A stretch of 64,000 nt of DNA, from positions 1,178,001-1,242,000 of the forward strand of contig JAXLUI010000001.1 in NCBI GenBank assembly GCA_046329585.1. Reading direction: 5' to 3'. Of the stretch, positions 1-8,365 are shown piece by piece. The stretch is from DLKC01 sp002478885 (GTDB taxonomy: Bacteria > Bacteroidota > Bacteroidia > Chitinophagales > Chitinophagaceae). Position numbers and translations under genes: made by a program. The stretch's first letter is position 1. Each line of letters starts with the position of its first letter. The notes beneath the pieces are model-generated. The model saw only the letters and a list, made by a program, of their open reading frames with translations. It was not told the DNA's origin and did not search any database.

Positions 1-1083
1 TTTATACAAAACAGCAGGAATGTAACCATCGAAAACATGAACCTGTACCAGACTTCCGGGCTGGGCATTTTATCTCAGTACGCTGAAAACTTAACTTTCA
101 GAAACGTGAATTGCGTTCCCAATAAAGCAAAGAACCGCATACTGTCGGGGCATGATGATGGCCTTCATATTTCGAACTGCAAGGGAAAAATTCTTGTCGA
201 TGGCTGCAGCTTTGCCGGGCTCATGGATGACCCCATCAATGTGCATGGCACCAGCGTGCAGATCAAAGAAAAGATCAGCAGTAAAAAAGTGAAGTGTAAG
301 TTCATGCATGAGCAAAGCATTGGCTTTACATGGGCACAGCCGGGCGATGAAGTTGGGTTTATAGAAAACGAATCAATGAGTACGGTTGCAAAAGGAAAGG
401 TTGCATTATTCACAAAGCTTTCTGCAACAGAGTTTGAGCTTACATTTGATAATGATATTCCGGACAGCATTACAATTGGTGATGCATTGGAAAACCTGAC
501 ATGGACTCCGGATGTGCATATCCAAAACAGCCATTTTGGTTCAAACAGGGCAAGAGGTATTCTTGTATCCACGCCAGGCGAAGTGCTCATAGAGCATAAT
601 ACATTTGAGTCGAGCGGCAGCGCTATTTTAATTCCCGGCGACGCCAACGGCTGGTTCGAGTCAGGCGCCGTGCAAAACGTGACAATCCGCAACAATATAT
701 TTAACGACCCGTGCCTTACATCTATGTACCAGTTTTGCGAAGGCATCATCAGCATAGACCCGGAGATTCCTAAAATGCAGGCTGGCAAACCGTTTCACCG
801 GAATATTACCATCGAACAAAATACTTTCCACGCGTTTGATTACCCGGTGCTTTATGCAAAATCAACTGAAGGGCTCATCTTCAGCGGCAATACCATCGCG
901 CACTCCGGCAGGTTTGCACCTTATCATCATCGCAAGGCAACAATTACCCTGGAATCATGCCTGAAGGTGGAAGTGCTGAACAACCGTCTTACCGGCGACG
1001 TGCCCGGCAACAACATTGTGCTGAAAAATACTGCAGCCAAAGAATTAAAAACCGACAAAACATTCCAGGTTGCCATACAATAA
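1..1083 (+). CDS. GH110-like alpha-1,3-galactosidase, C-terminal part
   Basis: The reading frame is open from the first base, so this is the 3' part of a larger gene; the first ATG at 37 is internal. About 360 residues are visible and they consist of right-handed parallel beta-helix repeats (short NVTIRNN and NITIEQN rungs). The motifs HDDGLH near residue 50, DDPINVHGT near residue 75 and WFESGAV near residue 220 resemble glycoside hydrolase family 110, exo-alpha-1,3-galactosidases that remove terminal galactose from glycans. The paired Asp residues of the DD motifs are of the kind expected at the active site. The signal peptide and N-terminal half lie outside the window. The GH110 assignment rests on motif memory; another beta-helix glycosidase or lyase is possible. 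Confidence 0.75.
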   Translation, partial: FIQNSRNVTIENMNLYQTSGLGILSQYAENLTFRNVNCVPNKAKNRILSGHDDGLHISNCKGKILVDGCSFAGLMDDPINVHGTSVQIKEKISSKKVKCKFMHEQSIGFTWAQPGDEVGFIENESMSTVAKGKVALFTKLSATEFELTFDNDIPDSITIGDALENLTWTPDVHIQNSHFGSNRARGILVSTPGEVLIEHNTFESSGSAILIPGDANGWFESGAVQNVTIRNNIFNDPCLTSMYQFCEGIISIDPEIPKMQAGKPFHRNITIEQNTFHAFDYPVLYAKSTEGLIFSGNTIAHSGRFAPYHHRKATITLESCLKVEVLNNRLTGDVPGNNIVLKNTAAKELKTDKTFQVAIQ

Positions 1084-1346
1084 TGGCATAAAATTTATTG
1101 GCCGGTAAAGAATCGAACCAAGGCATATGTTTGACACTTGTTATGCGCTACAGTGAGCATGCATAAGGCATCGCAAGCATCGGCAGCTATCATGCTTTTC
1201 AGCAACAAGGTATCTGTAGAAGCACTCCTTGAAGGTTAAACCCAATGCGTTCCGGTAAAAGCAAATTACCATACCCTTGAACAATAATATTACCTTTAAG
1301 ATGCTTTGCTTAAATTCATTACCCCCAAAAACTAAAAGTATTACAC

Positions 1347-1928
1347 ATGAAAACGATGCTGCTCCTTGCTGCGCTGATCGCCACCGGTTACTGTTCCTAT
1401 GCGCAAAATGCCGTTCCGACTGCTGACCAACAGATAAAATATGCGTTACTGGCTGCGCCAAAAGACAAAAAAGATAGCTGCACTGTTTACGGCTATTCGC
1501 CCGATAAACAATTCATTCTTTTGAGAAAAGGCACGAATGAAATGATCTGCATCGCAGATGACCCCAACCAGCCGGGCTTTTCTGTGGCCTGTTACTTTAA
1601 AGAACTGGATGCTTTTATGCAACGCGGCCGTGAACTGAGAAAGCAAGGCATGAACGACCAGCAGATCTTCGAAGAAAGAGAAAAAGAAGTAAAAGCCGGC
1701 ACCCTGCAAATGCCAAAGCAGCCTGCAGCGATGTTTGTTTATTCAGCCGACGAAAAAGATGTTGACGCCACAACCGGCGAAGTAAAAAACGGTTATTTGC
1801 GCTCCGTAATTTATATCGCTTACGCAACGGTAGAAAGTACAGGTTTACCTGACAAGCCATCCGGTAAAGGCATGCCATGGATCATGAATCCCGGCACGCA
1901 CAGGGCGCACATTATGATCAATCCTTAA
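1347..1928 (+). CDS. Small secreted protein of unknown function
   Basis: The protein has 193 residues and begins with a clear signal peptide (MKTMLLLAALIATGYCSYAQ, cleavage near residue 20). The mature part is hydrophilic and rich in Lys and Asp, with no motif I recognise, and there is no membrane segment beyond the signal. A segment near residues 90-120 (RELRKQGMNDQQIFEEREKE) is probably helical. The gene stands alone between the GH110 gene and the convergent pirin gene, and the shared terminator at 1994-2025 closes it. A periplasmic or outer-membrane-exposed role is inferred only from the signal peptide. Confidence 0.7.
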   Translation: MKTMLLLAALIATGYCSYAQNAVPTADQQIKYALLAAPKDKKDSCTVYGYSPDKQFILLRKGTNEMICIADDPNQPGFSVACYFKELDAFMQRGRELRKQGMNDQQIFEEREKEVKAGTLQMPKQPAAMFVYSADEKDVDATTGEVKNGYLRSVIYIAYATVESTGLPDKPSGKGMPWIMNPGTHRAHIMINP

Positions 1929-1954
1929 TTTTCCTGGTGCTCAATGCGCACAAA

Positions 1955-2003
1955 GCACAAGCGTGCGACGCAGGAGCCGATGACATAAAAGTCAAAAGCC
2001 GGG
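1955..2003 (+). repeat. Intergenic repeat arm, forward
   Basis: Forward copy of the dispersed repeat: a GCACAAGCGTGCGACGC core, then GCCGATGAC, ending AAAAGCCGGG. It starts 27 nt after a stop codon and its GCCGGG end is the left half of the terminator at 1994-2025. Confidence 0.8.
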
Positions 2004-2025
2004 TAAAAAAACACCCCGGCTTTTT
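1994..2025. terminator. Bidirectional terminator built on a repeat end
   Basis: The stem AAAAGCCGGG pairs with CCCGGCTTTT and ends in a T run. It lies between two convergent genes, so it can stop transcription from both sides. The left half belongs to the dispersed repeat arm. Confidence 0.8.
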
Positions 2026-2061
2026 CATTAAATTATATAAGTGTTTATACAATATAGCAGT

Positions 2062-2979
2062 TTAGGAGAGTGGCTCAGGCCGTGGCGGCCCCCCGGCCGG
2101 TCTCGTTTTGTCTTCCGGAAGTGGAATAAATGCTGCGTTATCATTTGGCGGTAATATGATGCGGCCCTGCTTCCAGTCTTCCTTTGCCTGGTCGATGCGC
2201 TCCCTTCGGGAAGAAACAAAATTCCACCAGATAAACCGGTCGCCCAAAGGCTCGCCGCCAAGCAACATAAGCGTGGTATCTTCCTTTGCCACGATCAGGG
2301 GATCAACAGATTTGGTAAATACGGGCATTTGCCCTTCGCGGTAAATTACACCATTCATTTCAACGCTTCCCCTTGCTATATAAAACCCGCGCTCGGAATG
2401 TTCCTTTGGAAGTCCGAACCTGGTACCCGCATTCAATACAACATGCAGGTAAAAAAGCGGTGAATGAGTTTTAACATCATTCCTTAATCCGTATGCATCA
2501 CCCGCAATCAAACGCATCCAGATCCCTTTTTCGGTAAACACCGGGAGCTGTTCGGGAGTATAGTTATTGAATGAAGGCGCCGCTTCTTCGTCTTTCTCCG
2601 GGAGCGCCACCCATGTCTGGATCATTTCCAATTGCCCGCCCGCCAAAGCCGACGGATCTTCAAAGCGTTCGGAATGTGCAATGCCACTGCCGGCAGTCAT
2701 CCAGTTGACTTCGCCCGGGCGAATGATCTGCTCCACACCGAGGCTGTCGCGGTGCGTAACCTGCCCGCCAAAAAGATAACTTACAGTTGAAAGCCCGATA
2801 TGAGGATGCGGAAGCACATCAAGCGAAGATGCTTTCTGGGGCACATGGGTAACCGGGCCGGCATGATCCATAAAAATAAAGGGACCCACCATACGGCGAA
2901 GCCGGAAAGGCAGAATACGCTTAACTTTCATAGACTCGCTGATGGCTGCCTCGCGTGCTTCAATAACAATGTCGATCAT
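2062..2979 (-). CDS. Pirin family protein
   Basis: The 305-residue protein has the bicupin pirin layout. The N-terminal cupin carries the metal-binding pattern HPHIGL near residue 57 and GIAHSE near residue 100, giving the three His and one Glu that hold iron in pirins. A second cupin with GSVEMNG and a pirin C-terminal part follows (FIWWNF near residue 255). Bacterial pirins are cytoplasmic non-haem iron proteins, some with quercetin dioxygenase activity and others binding metabolic enzymes or regulators, so the substrate here is unknown. The gene stands alone, convergent with the 193-residue secreted protein. The C-terminal Pro/Arg-rich tail is not part of the core fold. Confidence 0.9.
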   Translation of the reverse strand: MIDIVIEAREAAISESMKVKRILPFRLRRMVGPFIFMDHAGPVTHVPQKASSLDVLPHPHIGLSTVSYLFGGQVTHRDSLGVEQIIRPGEVNWMTAGSGIAHSERFEDPSALAGGQLEMIQTWVALPEKDEEAAPSFNNYTPEQLPVFTEKGIWMRLIAGDAYGLRNDVKTHSPLFYLHVVLNAGTRFGLPKEHSERGFYIARGSVEMNGVIYREGQMPVFTKSVDPLIVAKEDTTLMLLGGEPLGDRFIWWNFVSSRRERIDQAKEDWKQGRIILPPNDNAAFIPLPEDKTRPAGGPPRPEPLS

Positions 2980-3073
2980 AGATTATAAAATTGATACCGC
3001 TAAATTAAGCAGAGATATGTTTCGCGCAACCGGCTGAATATTTACCAGGGTATTTGCCGCAGGAAAACTTTCA

Positions 3074-3155
3074 GTAGCCGGGTTTTAATGGGGCCATTAA
3101 GCTTCGGTTGCACCCATCGCCAGAGGAATGATTCAGGATCGCACGCTTATACTGT
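3074..3155 (-). repeat. Degenerate reverse repeat arm
   Basis: The CCGGGTTTT end, then GGCCATTAAGCTTCGGTTGC, aligns with the reverse arm at 43631. A later piece (TCGCACGCTTATACTG) matches the GTAC end of the same arm, so the copy seems split by about 27 extra bases. It would pair with the forward arm at 3257. Weakly supported. Confidence 0.4.
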
Positions 3156-3256
3156 TGCAAGCATATCGGCGAGGCGGGAGTTCAATAGTCGGGCGCTATT
3201 TATCATGATTGAAATGGCTTTCGGACTTTCCGCCTTTGCCGGTGTCCGGGCTAATT

Positions 3257-3305
3257 GTACAAGGGTGCGACGCAAGCATAGATGCCATGAAAACCAAAAG
3301 CCGGG
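3257..3305 (+). repeat. Intergenic repeat arm, forward
   Basis: GTACAAGGGTGCGACGCAAG, then a GATGCC stretch and AAAAGCCGGG. The end doubles as one arm of the lepA terminator. The 2980-3345 gap holds only this arm, the degenerate arm before it and the terminator. Confidence 0.85.
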
Positions 3306-3327
3306 AACATAAAAATTCCCGGCTTTT
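3296..3327 (-). terminator. lepA terminator, formed with repeat end
   Basis: AAAAGCCGGG and CCCGGCTTTT form a 10-bp stem with a 12-nt loop, 19 nt beyond the lepA stop. On the minus strand it is followed by a T run. One half is the end of the forward repeat arm. Confidence 0.8.
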
Positions 3328-3345
3328 ATAAAAAAAGTGTATGCT

Positions 3346-5130
3346 TTAGTCTAATTTAAGAACAGCTAGGAATGCCTCCTGGGGCACTTCCACGTTACCG
3401 ATCTGGCGCATGCGTTTTTTTCCTTCTTTTTGCTTTTCGAGCAGTTTGCGTTTACGGCTGATGTCGCCGCCATAACACTTGGCGGTTACATCTTTTCTGA
3501 TGGCGCTGATATTTTCACGGGCCAGGATTTTTGCACCGATGGCAGCCTGTATCACGATCTGGAATTGCTGGCGGGGCAATAGTTCTTTTAGTTTTTCGCA
3601 GAGTTTGCGGCCAAAATCCTGCGCACGTCCGCGATGAATAAGCGCACTCAATGCATCTACCTTATCGCCGTTGAGGAGTATGTCCATCTTTACAATGTCG
3701 GCCTCGCGGTAACCGATAGGTGTGTAGTCGAATGAAGCGTAACCCCGTGTCTGGCTTTTGAGCTTGTCGTAAAAATCGAACACAATCTCTGTCAGCGGCA
3801 TTTCAAAAGAAAGTTCTACCCTTGTTGGCGTGAGATAGCTCTGATTAACAAGAATACCGCGCTTGCCTAAACAGAGCGTCATAATATTACCAATGTAATC
3901 TGGTAGCGTGATGATCTGTGCTCTTATAAATGGTTCCTCAATTCTGTCGATTCTCGTGGGGTCGGGCATTTCTGTAGGGTTGTTTACAATAAGCTTTTCG
4001 CCTTTCGCGGTATAGGCAACAAAGCTTACGTTGGGCACCGTGGTAATAACCGTTTGGTTAAACTCCCGTTCGAGGCGCTCCTGGATAATTTCCATATGGA
4101 GCAATCCGAGAAATCCGCAACGGAAACCAAAGCCGAGCGCTTGTGAGGTTTCCAGTTCAAAGATGAGCGAAGCATCATTGAGTTGCAGTTTTTCCATGCA
4201 GTCGCGCAGTTCGGCAAAATCATCGGTATTCACAGGAAATATTCCTGCAAACACCATCGGTTTAACTTCAACAAAACCTTTGATCATGGCGGCCGGATTA
4301 TTTGCGAGGGTAATGGTATCGCCCACCCGCACTTCCTTTGCATTTTTGATGCCGGTGATAATATAGCCCACATCGCCGCACTTCACCTCGTCCTTTGGCG
4401 TCATCGTAAGTTTTAATACCCCGACCTCATCGGCATTGTATTCCTCGCCTGAAGAAACGAATTGAATTTTGTCGCCTTTTCTTATCGTTCCGTTCATGAT
4501 ACGGTAATACACGATAATTCCGCGGAAGCTATTAAAAACACTGTCGAAGATCAACGCCTGTAAAGGAGCTTCATTAGCGCCTTTAGGCGGCGGAATTCTT
4601 TCAATAATCGCAGCCAGGATTTCCTCAATACCGATACCTGTTTTACCGCTGGCAAGTAAAATGTCTGACTCCTTGCAACCGATCAGGTCAATGATCTGAT
4701 CTTTCACTTCGGGAATCATGGCGCCATCCATATCGATCTTATTGATTACCGGGATTATCTCAAGATCATTGTCTATAGCAAGGTAAAGGTTGCTGATGGT
4801 TTGTGCCTGTATGCCCTGGCTTGCATCTACCAGCAGCAGCGCTCCTTCACAGGCGGCTAACGCCCGGCTCACTTCGTAACTAAAATCCACATGTCCCGGC
4901 GTATCAATGAGGTTGAGGGTGTATTGCTCTCCCTTATAAAGATAATTTATCTGTATAGCGTGGCTTTTAATAGTAATCCCCTTTTCCCTTTCCAGGTCCA
5001 TATCATCGAGCACCTGGTTCATCATATCGCGTTCACCAATGGTTTTGGTATGCTCAAGTAACCTGTCGGCAAGCGTGCTCTTTCCATGATCTATATGCGC
5101 AATAATGCAAAAGTTCCTTATTTCCTTCAT
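3346..5130 (-). CDS. lepA: Elongation factor 4 (LepA), back-translocating GTPase
   Basis: The 594-residue protein is full length for LepA (about 600). The GTPase domain shows AHIDHGKST (P-loop) near residue 11, DTPGHVDF near 77 and NKIDM near 130. Domain II, the EF-G-like domains and the LepA-specific C-terminal domain follow, with YGGDISRKRKLLEKQKEGKK near residue 555. LepA is a ribosome-binding cytoplasmic GTPase that acts on stalled or mistranslocated ribosomes. The gene stands alone, without the lepB neighbour known from proteobacteria. A perfect TAnnTTTG box lies 8-15 nt upstream of the ATG, so the mRNA leader must be very short. Confidence 0.98.
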   Translation of the reverse strand: MKEIRNFCIIAHIDHGKSTLADRLLEHTKTIGERDMMNQVLDDMDLEREKGITIKSHAIQINYLYKGEQYTLNLIDTPGHVDFSYEVSRALAACEGALLLVDASQGIQAQTISNLYLAIDNDLEIIPVINKIDMDGAMIPEVKDQIIDLIGCKESDILLASGKTGIGIEEILAAIIERIPPPKGANEAPLQALIFDSVFNSFRGIIVYYRIMNGTIRKGDKIQFVSSGEEYNADEVGVLKLTMTPKDEVKCGDVGYIITGIKNAKEVRVGDTITLANNPAAMIKGFVEVKPMVFAGIFPVNTDDFAELRDCMEKLQLNDASLIFELETSQALGFGFRCGFLGLLHMEIIQERLEREFNQTVITTVPNVSFVAYTAKGEKLIVNNPTEMPDPTRIDRIEEPFIRAQIITLPDYIGNIMTLCLGKRGILVNQSYLTPTRVELSFEMPLTEIVFDFYDKLKSQTRGYASFDYTPIGYREADIVKMDILLNGDKVDALSALIHRGRAQDFGRKLCEKLKELLPRQQFQIVIQAAIGAKILARENISAIRKDVTAKCYGGDISRKRKLLEKQKEGKKRMRQIGNVEVPQEAFLAVLKLD

Positions 5131-5137
5131 GATGCGG

Positions 5138-5145
5138 CAAAGATA
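5138..5145 (-). promoter_or_regulatory. Putative lepA -7 box
   Basis: On the minus strand this reads TATCTTTG, an exact match to the Bacteroidetes TAnnTTTG -7 element. No good TTG is seen 19-21 nt upstream. It ends only 7 nt before the ATG, predicting a nearly leaderless transcript. Confidence 0.45.
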
Positions 5146-5355
5146 ATACTTGAACTTTCTTAAATTGAAGATTTCAGGTTAACTTCGCCCACCCCCATAA
5201 AAAGCAACCAGGTTCAGATAAATTCTGGTGCATAGAAGACAGTGCCGGCAAGATTCCTGGTAAATCCAGGATCAGATAAACGATTGGCAACAGTCTTCCT
5301 TAATCCCTACCTCCAATGAAGCAGAGAAAAGGCGAAAGCCAGAAAAAAACAAATT

Positions 5356-5643
5356 ATGATCGATTGGATATTGGAAATGATTGGCGCAATTATTCCGTGG
5401 CTGCATCTGCTGGCAATAATCGGCGTGACCTTTAAAGCCATCCTCGTTTTTCAAAACAAAGGGTTTAACCTGCCGGCTGTTTTTTCCAGTTTTTTCCGGA
5501 TATATTCCCAAAGCGATCATTCGATGACCGAAAGCGCAGGCAGGCGCCGCTTTATGAAATGGAACAACCTGATTAATTATTATCTCTATACCTGGATCGT
5601 ATTAACCATTATCGTACTCGTGGTTTTCGAAAGGTGGTATTAA
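5356..5643 (+). CDS. Small membrane protein, paralogue A
   Basis: The protein has 95 residues and two hydrophobic segments (about residues 8-33 and 73-91). They flank a basic loop containing SSFFRIYS and KWNNLINYYLYTW. It shares its layout with the 96-residue product encoded next at 5833 (common PxLHL near residue 15, NKG, SFFRIYS, and KxNNxINxxLYxW), so the two are tandem paralogues. I do not recognise the family. No signal peptide is evident and both ends are probably on the same side of the inner membrane. Whether the pair forms hetero-oligomers is speculation. Confidence 0.65.
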   Translation: MIDWILEMIGAIIPWLHLLAIIGVTFKAILVFQNKGFNLPAVFSSFFRIYSQSDHSMTESAGRRRFMKWNNLINYYLYTWIVLTIIVLVVFERWY

Positions 5644-5832
5644 CAGCAATTGCTGTACGGCCCCGGGGTTTCGGCCACGCTAATTCACCTGCCTGTTAAA
5701 AAAAAATCATTTCGCTGTAAAATCAATTGCTTATTTTAGCTGTATACAGTTCTGAAACTGAATTTTTTCCAACAAGAATTTTAATCCGGTCTCTATTAAA
5801 ATGAACGATTTTTCATTCATTTAAAACAAACA

Positions 5833-6123
5833 ATGAGCATGGACCGGGTACTCGAACTACTGCACCAATCCATCCCATATCTTCACCTGGCTGCATCTGT
5901 GCTGATGCTGCTGAAGATCATCATAATATTAATCAATAAAGGCATAGACGTAATTGCCATTGTTGGAAGTTTCTTCCGCATCTATTCCTACGCAGAAGTC
6001 GATATGGCCAACGACAGTAACAGGCAGAATTATATGAAGCTGAATAATTATATCAATATCTGCCTTTACGTTTGGGCGCTGTTGACCGGGATGAATTTTC
6101 TTATCTTCAAAAGCCTTTTCTAA
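5833..6123 (+). CDS. Small membrane protein, paralogue B
   Basis: The 96-residue protein has hydrophobic segments at about residues 14-37 and 76-94 and matches the preceding gene product in length, topology and the SFFRIYS and KLNNYINICLYVW motifs. The 190-nt gap between the two genes suggests separate promoters. The 3' end overlaps the stop of the convergent glycosyltransferase gene by 4 nt, so no terminator separates them. The function is unknown. Confidence 0.65.
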   Translation: MSMDRVLELLHQSIPYLHLAASVLMLLKIIIILINKGIDVIAIVGSFFRIYSYAEVDMANDSNRQNYMKLNNYINICLYVWALLTGMNFLIFKSLF

Positions 6124-7292
6124 ATCTTCGCTTCTATACTGTCATACAAACCGGCAAACATTTTCCCCACAGCAGCAAAAGAAAAATCAGTCGCAGCATC
6201 CGAAATAACGCCCGGATCAAAATGGTAGCGGCCTTCTATAAACCCGGCTAGTACATTTGAAAGTGCAACCACATCGCCCAATGGCACAAACACCGCATTG
6301 ACAGCTGCCTTCAAATATTCCCTGAACGCCGGTATATCGCTGACGATAACAGGCCTGCCTGTAGCGTTTGCTTCAATATTGATGCAGCCAAAGCTCTCAT
6401 AAGAAGAGTACAGGATTACGGCACCGGCTGTTCGCATTTCCGCGGCAATACCATCCTGATCTGTTTCAGCCAGCCATAGCACGCTATCTGCGATGCCAAG
6501 TTCCTCAGCAAGTCTTTTCAGCGAATCATTCCGGGGGCCAACGATCCTAAAACAAAAAGAAAGGCCATGCTCCTGCTTTACCAGCGCAAACGCCCTTAAA
6601 ATCAAATCAACATTTTTTATCGCTGAAAGCGTTGACACATGCAAAAAGTCTCCGGCATTATTTGCTGCGCTGCCAGGCCGGAAATTAAATATGGAAGTGT
6701 CAACCACATTCGGAATAACAAAAGACCTTTTTACGGCAAACCGTTTTGCAATCCCATTCCTTAAAACCGCAGAGACGGTAGTTATGGCAGCCGCATTTTT
6801 TATAACCAGCTTCATCAACTGTAACGTGGTAAAACCAATGCGCCCGTCAAACTGCTTCGCCGCTTCCAGCAATGCCCCGTTGTGTTCCGACACTACAAAA
6901 GGAATGCGGTAAAACCATTTAAAATACAACGCAACGAGCCCGCAGCGCAATGTAACGTGCACATGCAGAAGGGATGGCTTTCCATTAGTACGAATAAAAG
7001 CCTTTACAAGTCTCGCATAAAGCACCAGTGACCAACAGTAAGAAATCAGCAGATCAATCCCCAAAAAACGGGGAAGCCTGTACGGGCATATTTCCGACTT
7101 TAACAACGGGTAGCGCTCATATTCTTTTATATAAACACCGGAACGGCTATTTTTATCGTGAATTCTTGCAACGTGGATAACATGAACAGGCAGGTAAATG
7201 GAAACAGCTTTTGCATGACGCTCGATAAAATCACCCGGCAGCGGATGCTCTTCCGTAGGATACCAACTTGCAAGCCATACAACCTTTTTCAT
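6120..7292 (-). CDS. Glycosyltransferase family 4 protein
   Basis: The 390-residue protein is a GT-B fold retaining glycosyltransferase. The N-terminal acceptor domain starts with WLASWYPTEEHPLPGDF, typical of GT4 enzymes of surface polysaccharide assembly. The C-terminal donor domain has the E-x7-E nucleotide-sugar motif (ESFGCINIE, about residue 300) followed by GRPVIVSDIPAFREYL. It is a cytoplasmic enzyme at the inner membrane adding a sugar from an NDP-sugar to a lipid-linked or growing glycan; donor and acceptor cannot be read from sequence. It is divergent, by 38 nt, from the FkbM methyltransferase gene, and a flippase gene follows beyond, which supports exopolysaccharide or O-antigen synthesis. 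Confidence 0.9.
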   Translation of the reverse strand: MKKVVWLASWYPTEEHPLPGDFIERHAKAVSIYLPVHVIHVARIHDKNSRSGVYIKEYERYPLLKSEICPYRLPRFLGIDLLISYCWSLVLYARLVKAFIRTNGKPSLLHVHVTLRCGLVALYFKWFYRIPFVVSEHNGALLEAAKQFDGRIGFTTLQLMKLVIKNAAAITTVSAVLRNGIAKRFAVKRSFVIPNVVDTSIFNFRPGSAANNAGDFLHVSTLSAIKNVDLILRAFALVKQEHGLSFCFRIVGPRNDSLKRLAEELGIADSVLWLAETDQDGIAAEMRTAGAVILYSSYESFGCINIEANATGRPVIVSDIPAFREYLKAAVNAVFVPLGDVVALSNVLAGFIEGRYHFDPGVISDAATDFSFAAVGKMFAGLYDSIEAKI

Positions 7293-7330
7293 TCATTTCA
7301 AAGATTGTACTCTTTCTTTAATATACCAAG

Positions 7331-8197
7331 ATGAAAAAATTGCTTACAGGCGCCATTAACTACTATGCAACCCATTTCCGCTTTCCGCCGAGAGGGTTCA
7401 AAATATTTTTCCAGTGCTGTAAGCTATTCCGGATAGAGCAAACATTTTTTCTAAAAAAACTTCCTTCCGGTGTCTTGATGAAACTCGGTATCGCTGACCA
7501 TATTCAACGGCAATTGTTCTGGCACAACGGTTATGAAACCGAAGAGATAAACATCATCTGCACTATGCTTCAACCCGGTGATAATTTTCTTGATGCAGGT
7601 GCCAATATCGGCAATCACTCGCTGCACGCGGCGCAACAGGTAAAAAGCGGAACTGTTATCGCGTTTGAGCCTTCGCCCAAAACGTTTGAACAACTTAACA
7701 GCAATATCGCGCTCAACAATTTCAGCAATATCATTACGGTGCAAAATGCGCTGTCAGATAAAAAAGAGAAAGTAAAACTCTATTTATCAAATACCGCAAA
7801 CATTGGCAGCACGGGGCTTTCAGCTTCTGACGAGTTCAGCGGCGAAACTGTTGAAGTAACCACCATTACCGGCGACGAATGGCTACAGCAAAATTTCAAT
7901 AACAGTATTGCCGGCATTAAAATAGACGTAGAAGGTCACGAACTGGAAGTGTTGAAAGGCCTGCAACAAAGGATCGGGAGAGACAAGCCGTTCGTAATGA
8001 TAGAGATTTTAAAAAGCACCCTCGAAAGGTTTGGCCATAACCCGCAAGACATTTATCAAATGCTGTACGCTTTTGATTACTCATCATGGATATTGTCTGG
8101 CGAAAAACTCACACCCGTTGAAAATACTTTCCGCGAAGGTTACAGCATTTTCTTTTTGCAGCAGCAGCATGTTCGCCGGTTAAAGAATTTTATGTAA
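7331..8197 (+). CDS. FkbM family SAM-dependent methyltransferase
   Basis: The 288-residue protein carries the class I methyltransferase SAM motif FLDAGANIGNHSL near residue 90, then VIAFEPSP and an acidic second motif IKIDVEGHELEVLKG near residue 195, the signature of the FkbM family. These enzymes O-methylate sugars or other small hydroxyl groups and are often encoded in polysaccharide clusters. Together with the divergent GT4 gene and the convergent flippase gene it probably modifies a surface glycan. A repeat arm begins at the base after the stop codon. Confidence 0.9.
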   Translation: MKKLLTGAINYYATHFRFPPRGFKIFFQCCKLFRIEQTFFLKKLPSGVLMKLGIADHIQRQLFWHNGYETEEINIICTMLQPGDNFLDAGANIGNHSLHAAQQVKSGTVIAFEPSPKTFEQLNSNIALNNFSNIITVQNALSDKKEKVKLYLSNTANIGSTGLSASDEFSGETVEVTTITGDEWLQQNFNNSIAGIKIDVEGHELEVLKGLQQRIGRDKPFVMIEILKSTLERFGHNPQDIYQMLYAFDYSSWILSGEKLTPVENTFREGYSIFFLQQQHVRRLKNFM

Positions 8198-8244
8198 CCG
8201 GCTGTTGTGTCTTGTGGCAGCTTCGTTGCGTCGCACTCTTTTAC
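8198..8244 (-). repeat. Intergenic repeat arm, reverse
   Basis: Starts CCGGCTG directly after a stop codon, and contains CGTTGCGTCGCACTCTT. It pairs with the arm at 8311 across a 66-nt spacer, between convergent genes. Confidence 0.85.
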
Positions 8245-8310
8245 TGCATCGCACGGAGCAGTTATAAAGGCGATTATCTTCATCCCGAAACTCCTCTATG
8301 AGAAGAACGT

Positions 8311-8355
8311 TGAAGTGAGTGACACAACGATGCTCCATAGCAGCACAAAAGCCGG
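8311..8355 (+). repeat. Intergenic repeat arm, forward, variant core
   Basis: The core reads GTGAGTGACACAACGATGC instead of GTGCGACGCAAC, and the arm ends AAAAGCCGG 10 nt from the stop of the flippase gene. It is the second subtype of the repeat. Confidence 0.8.
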
Positions 8356-8365
8356 CAACCAAAAG

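Noticed and set aside
165..788. 207-residue frame on the minus strand
   Set aside because: It lies wholly inside the GH110 gene frame and is a shadow of it.
1084..1346. Possible further degenerate repeat arm (GGCCGG and TTTGACACTTGTTAT)
   Set aside because: The resemblance is limited to short stretches and cannot be separated from chance.
3088..3312. 74-residue plus-strand frame before lepA
   Set aside because: It consists of repeat-arm sequence and terminator and shows no coding features.
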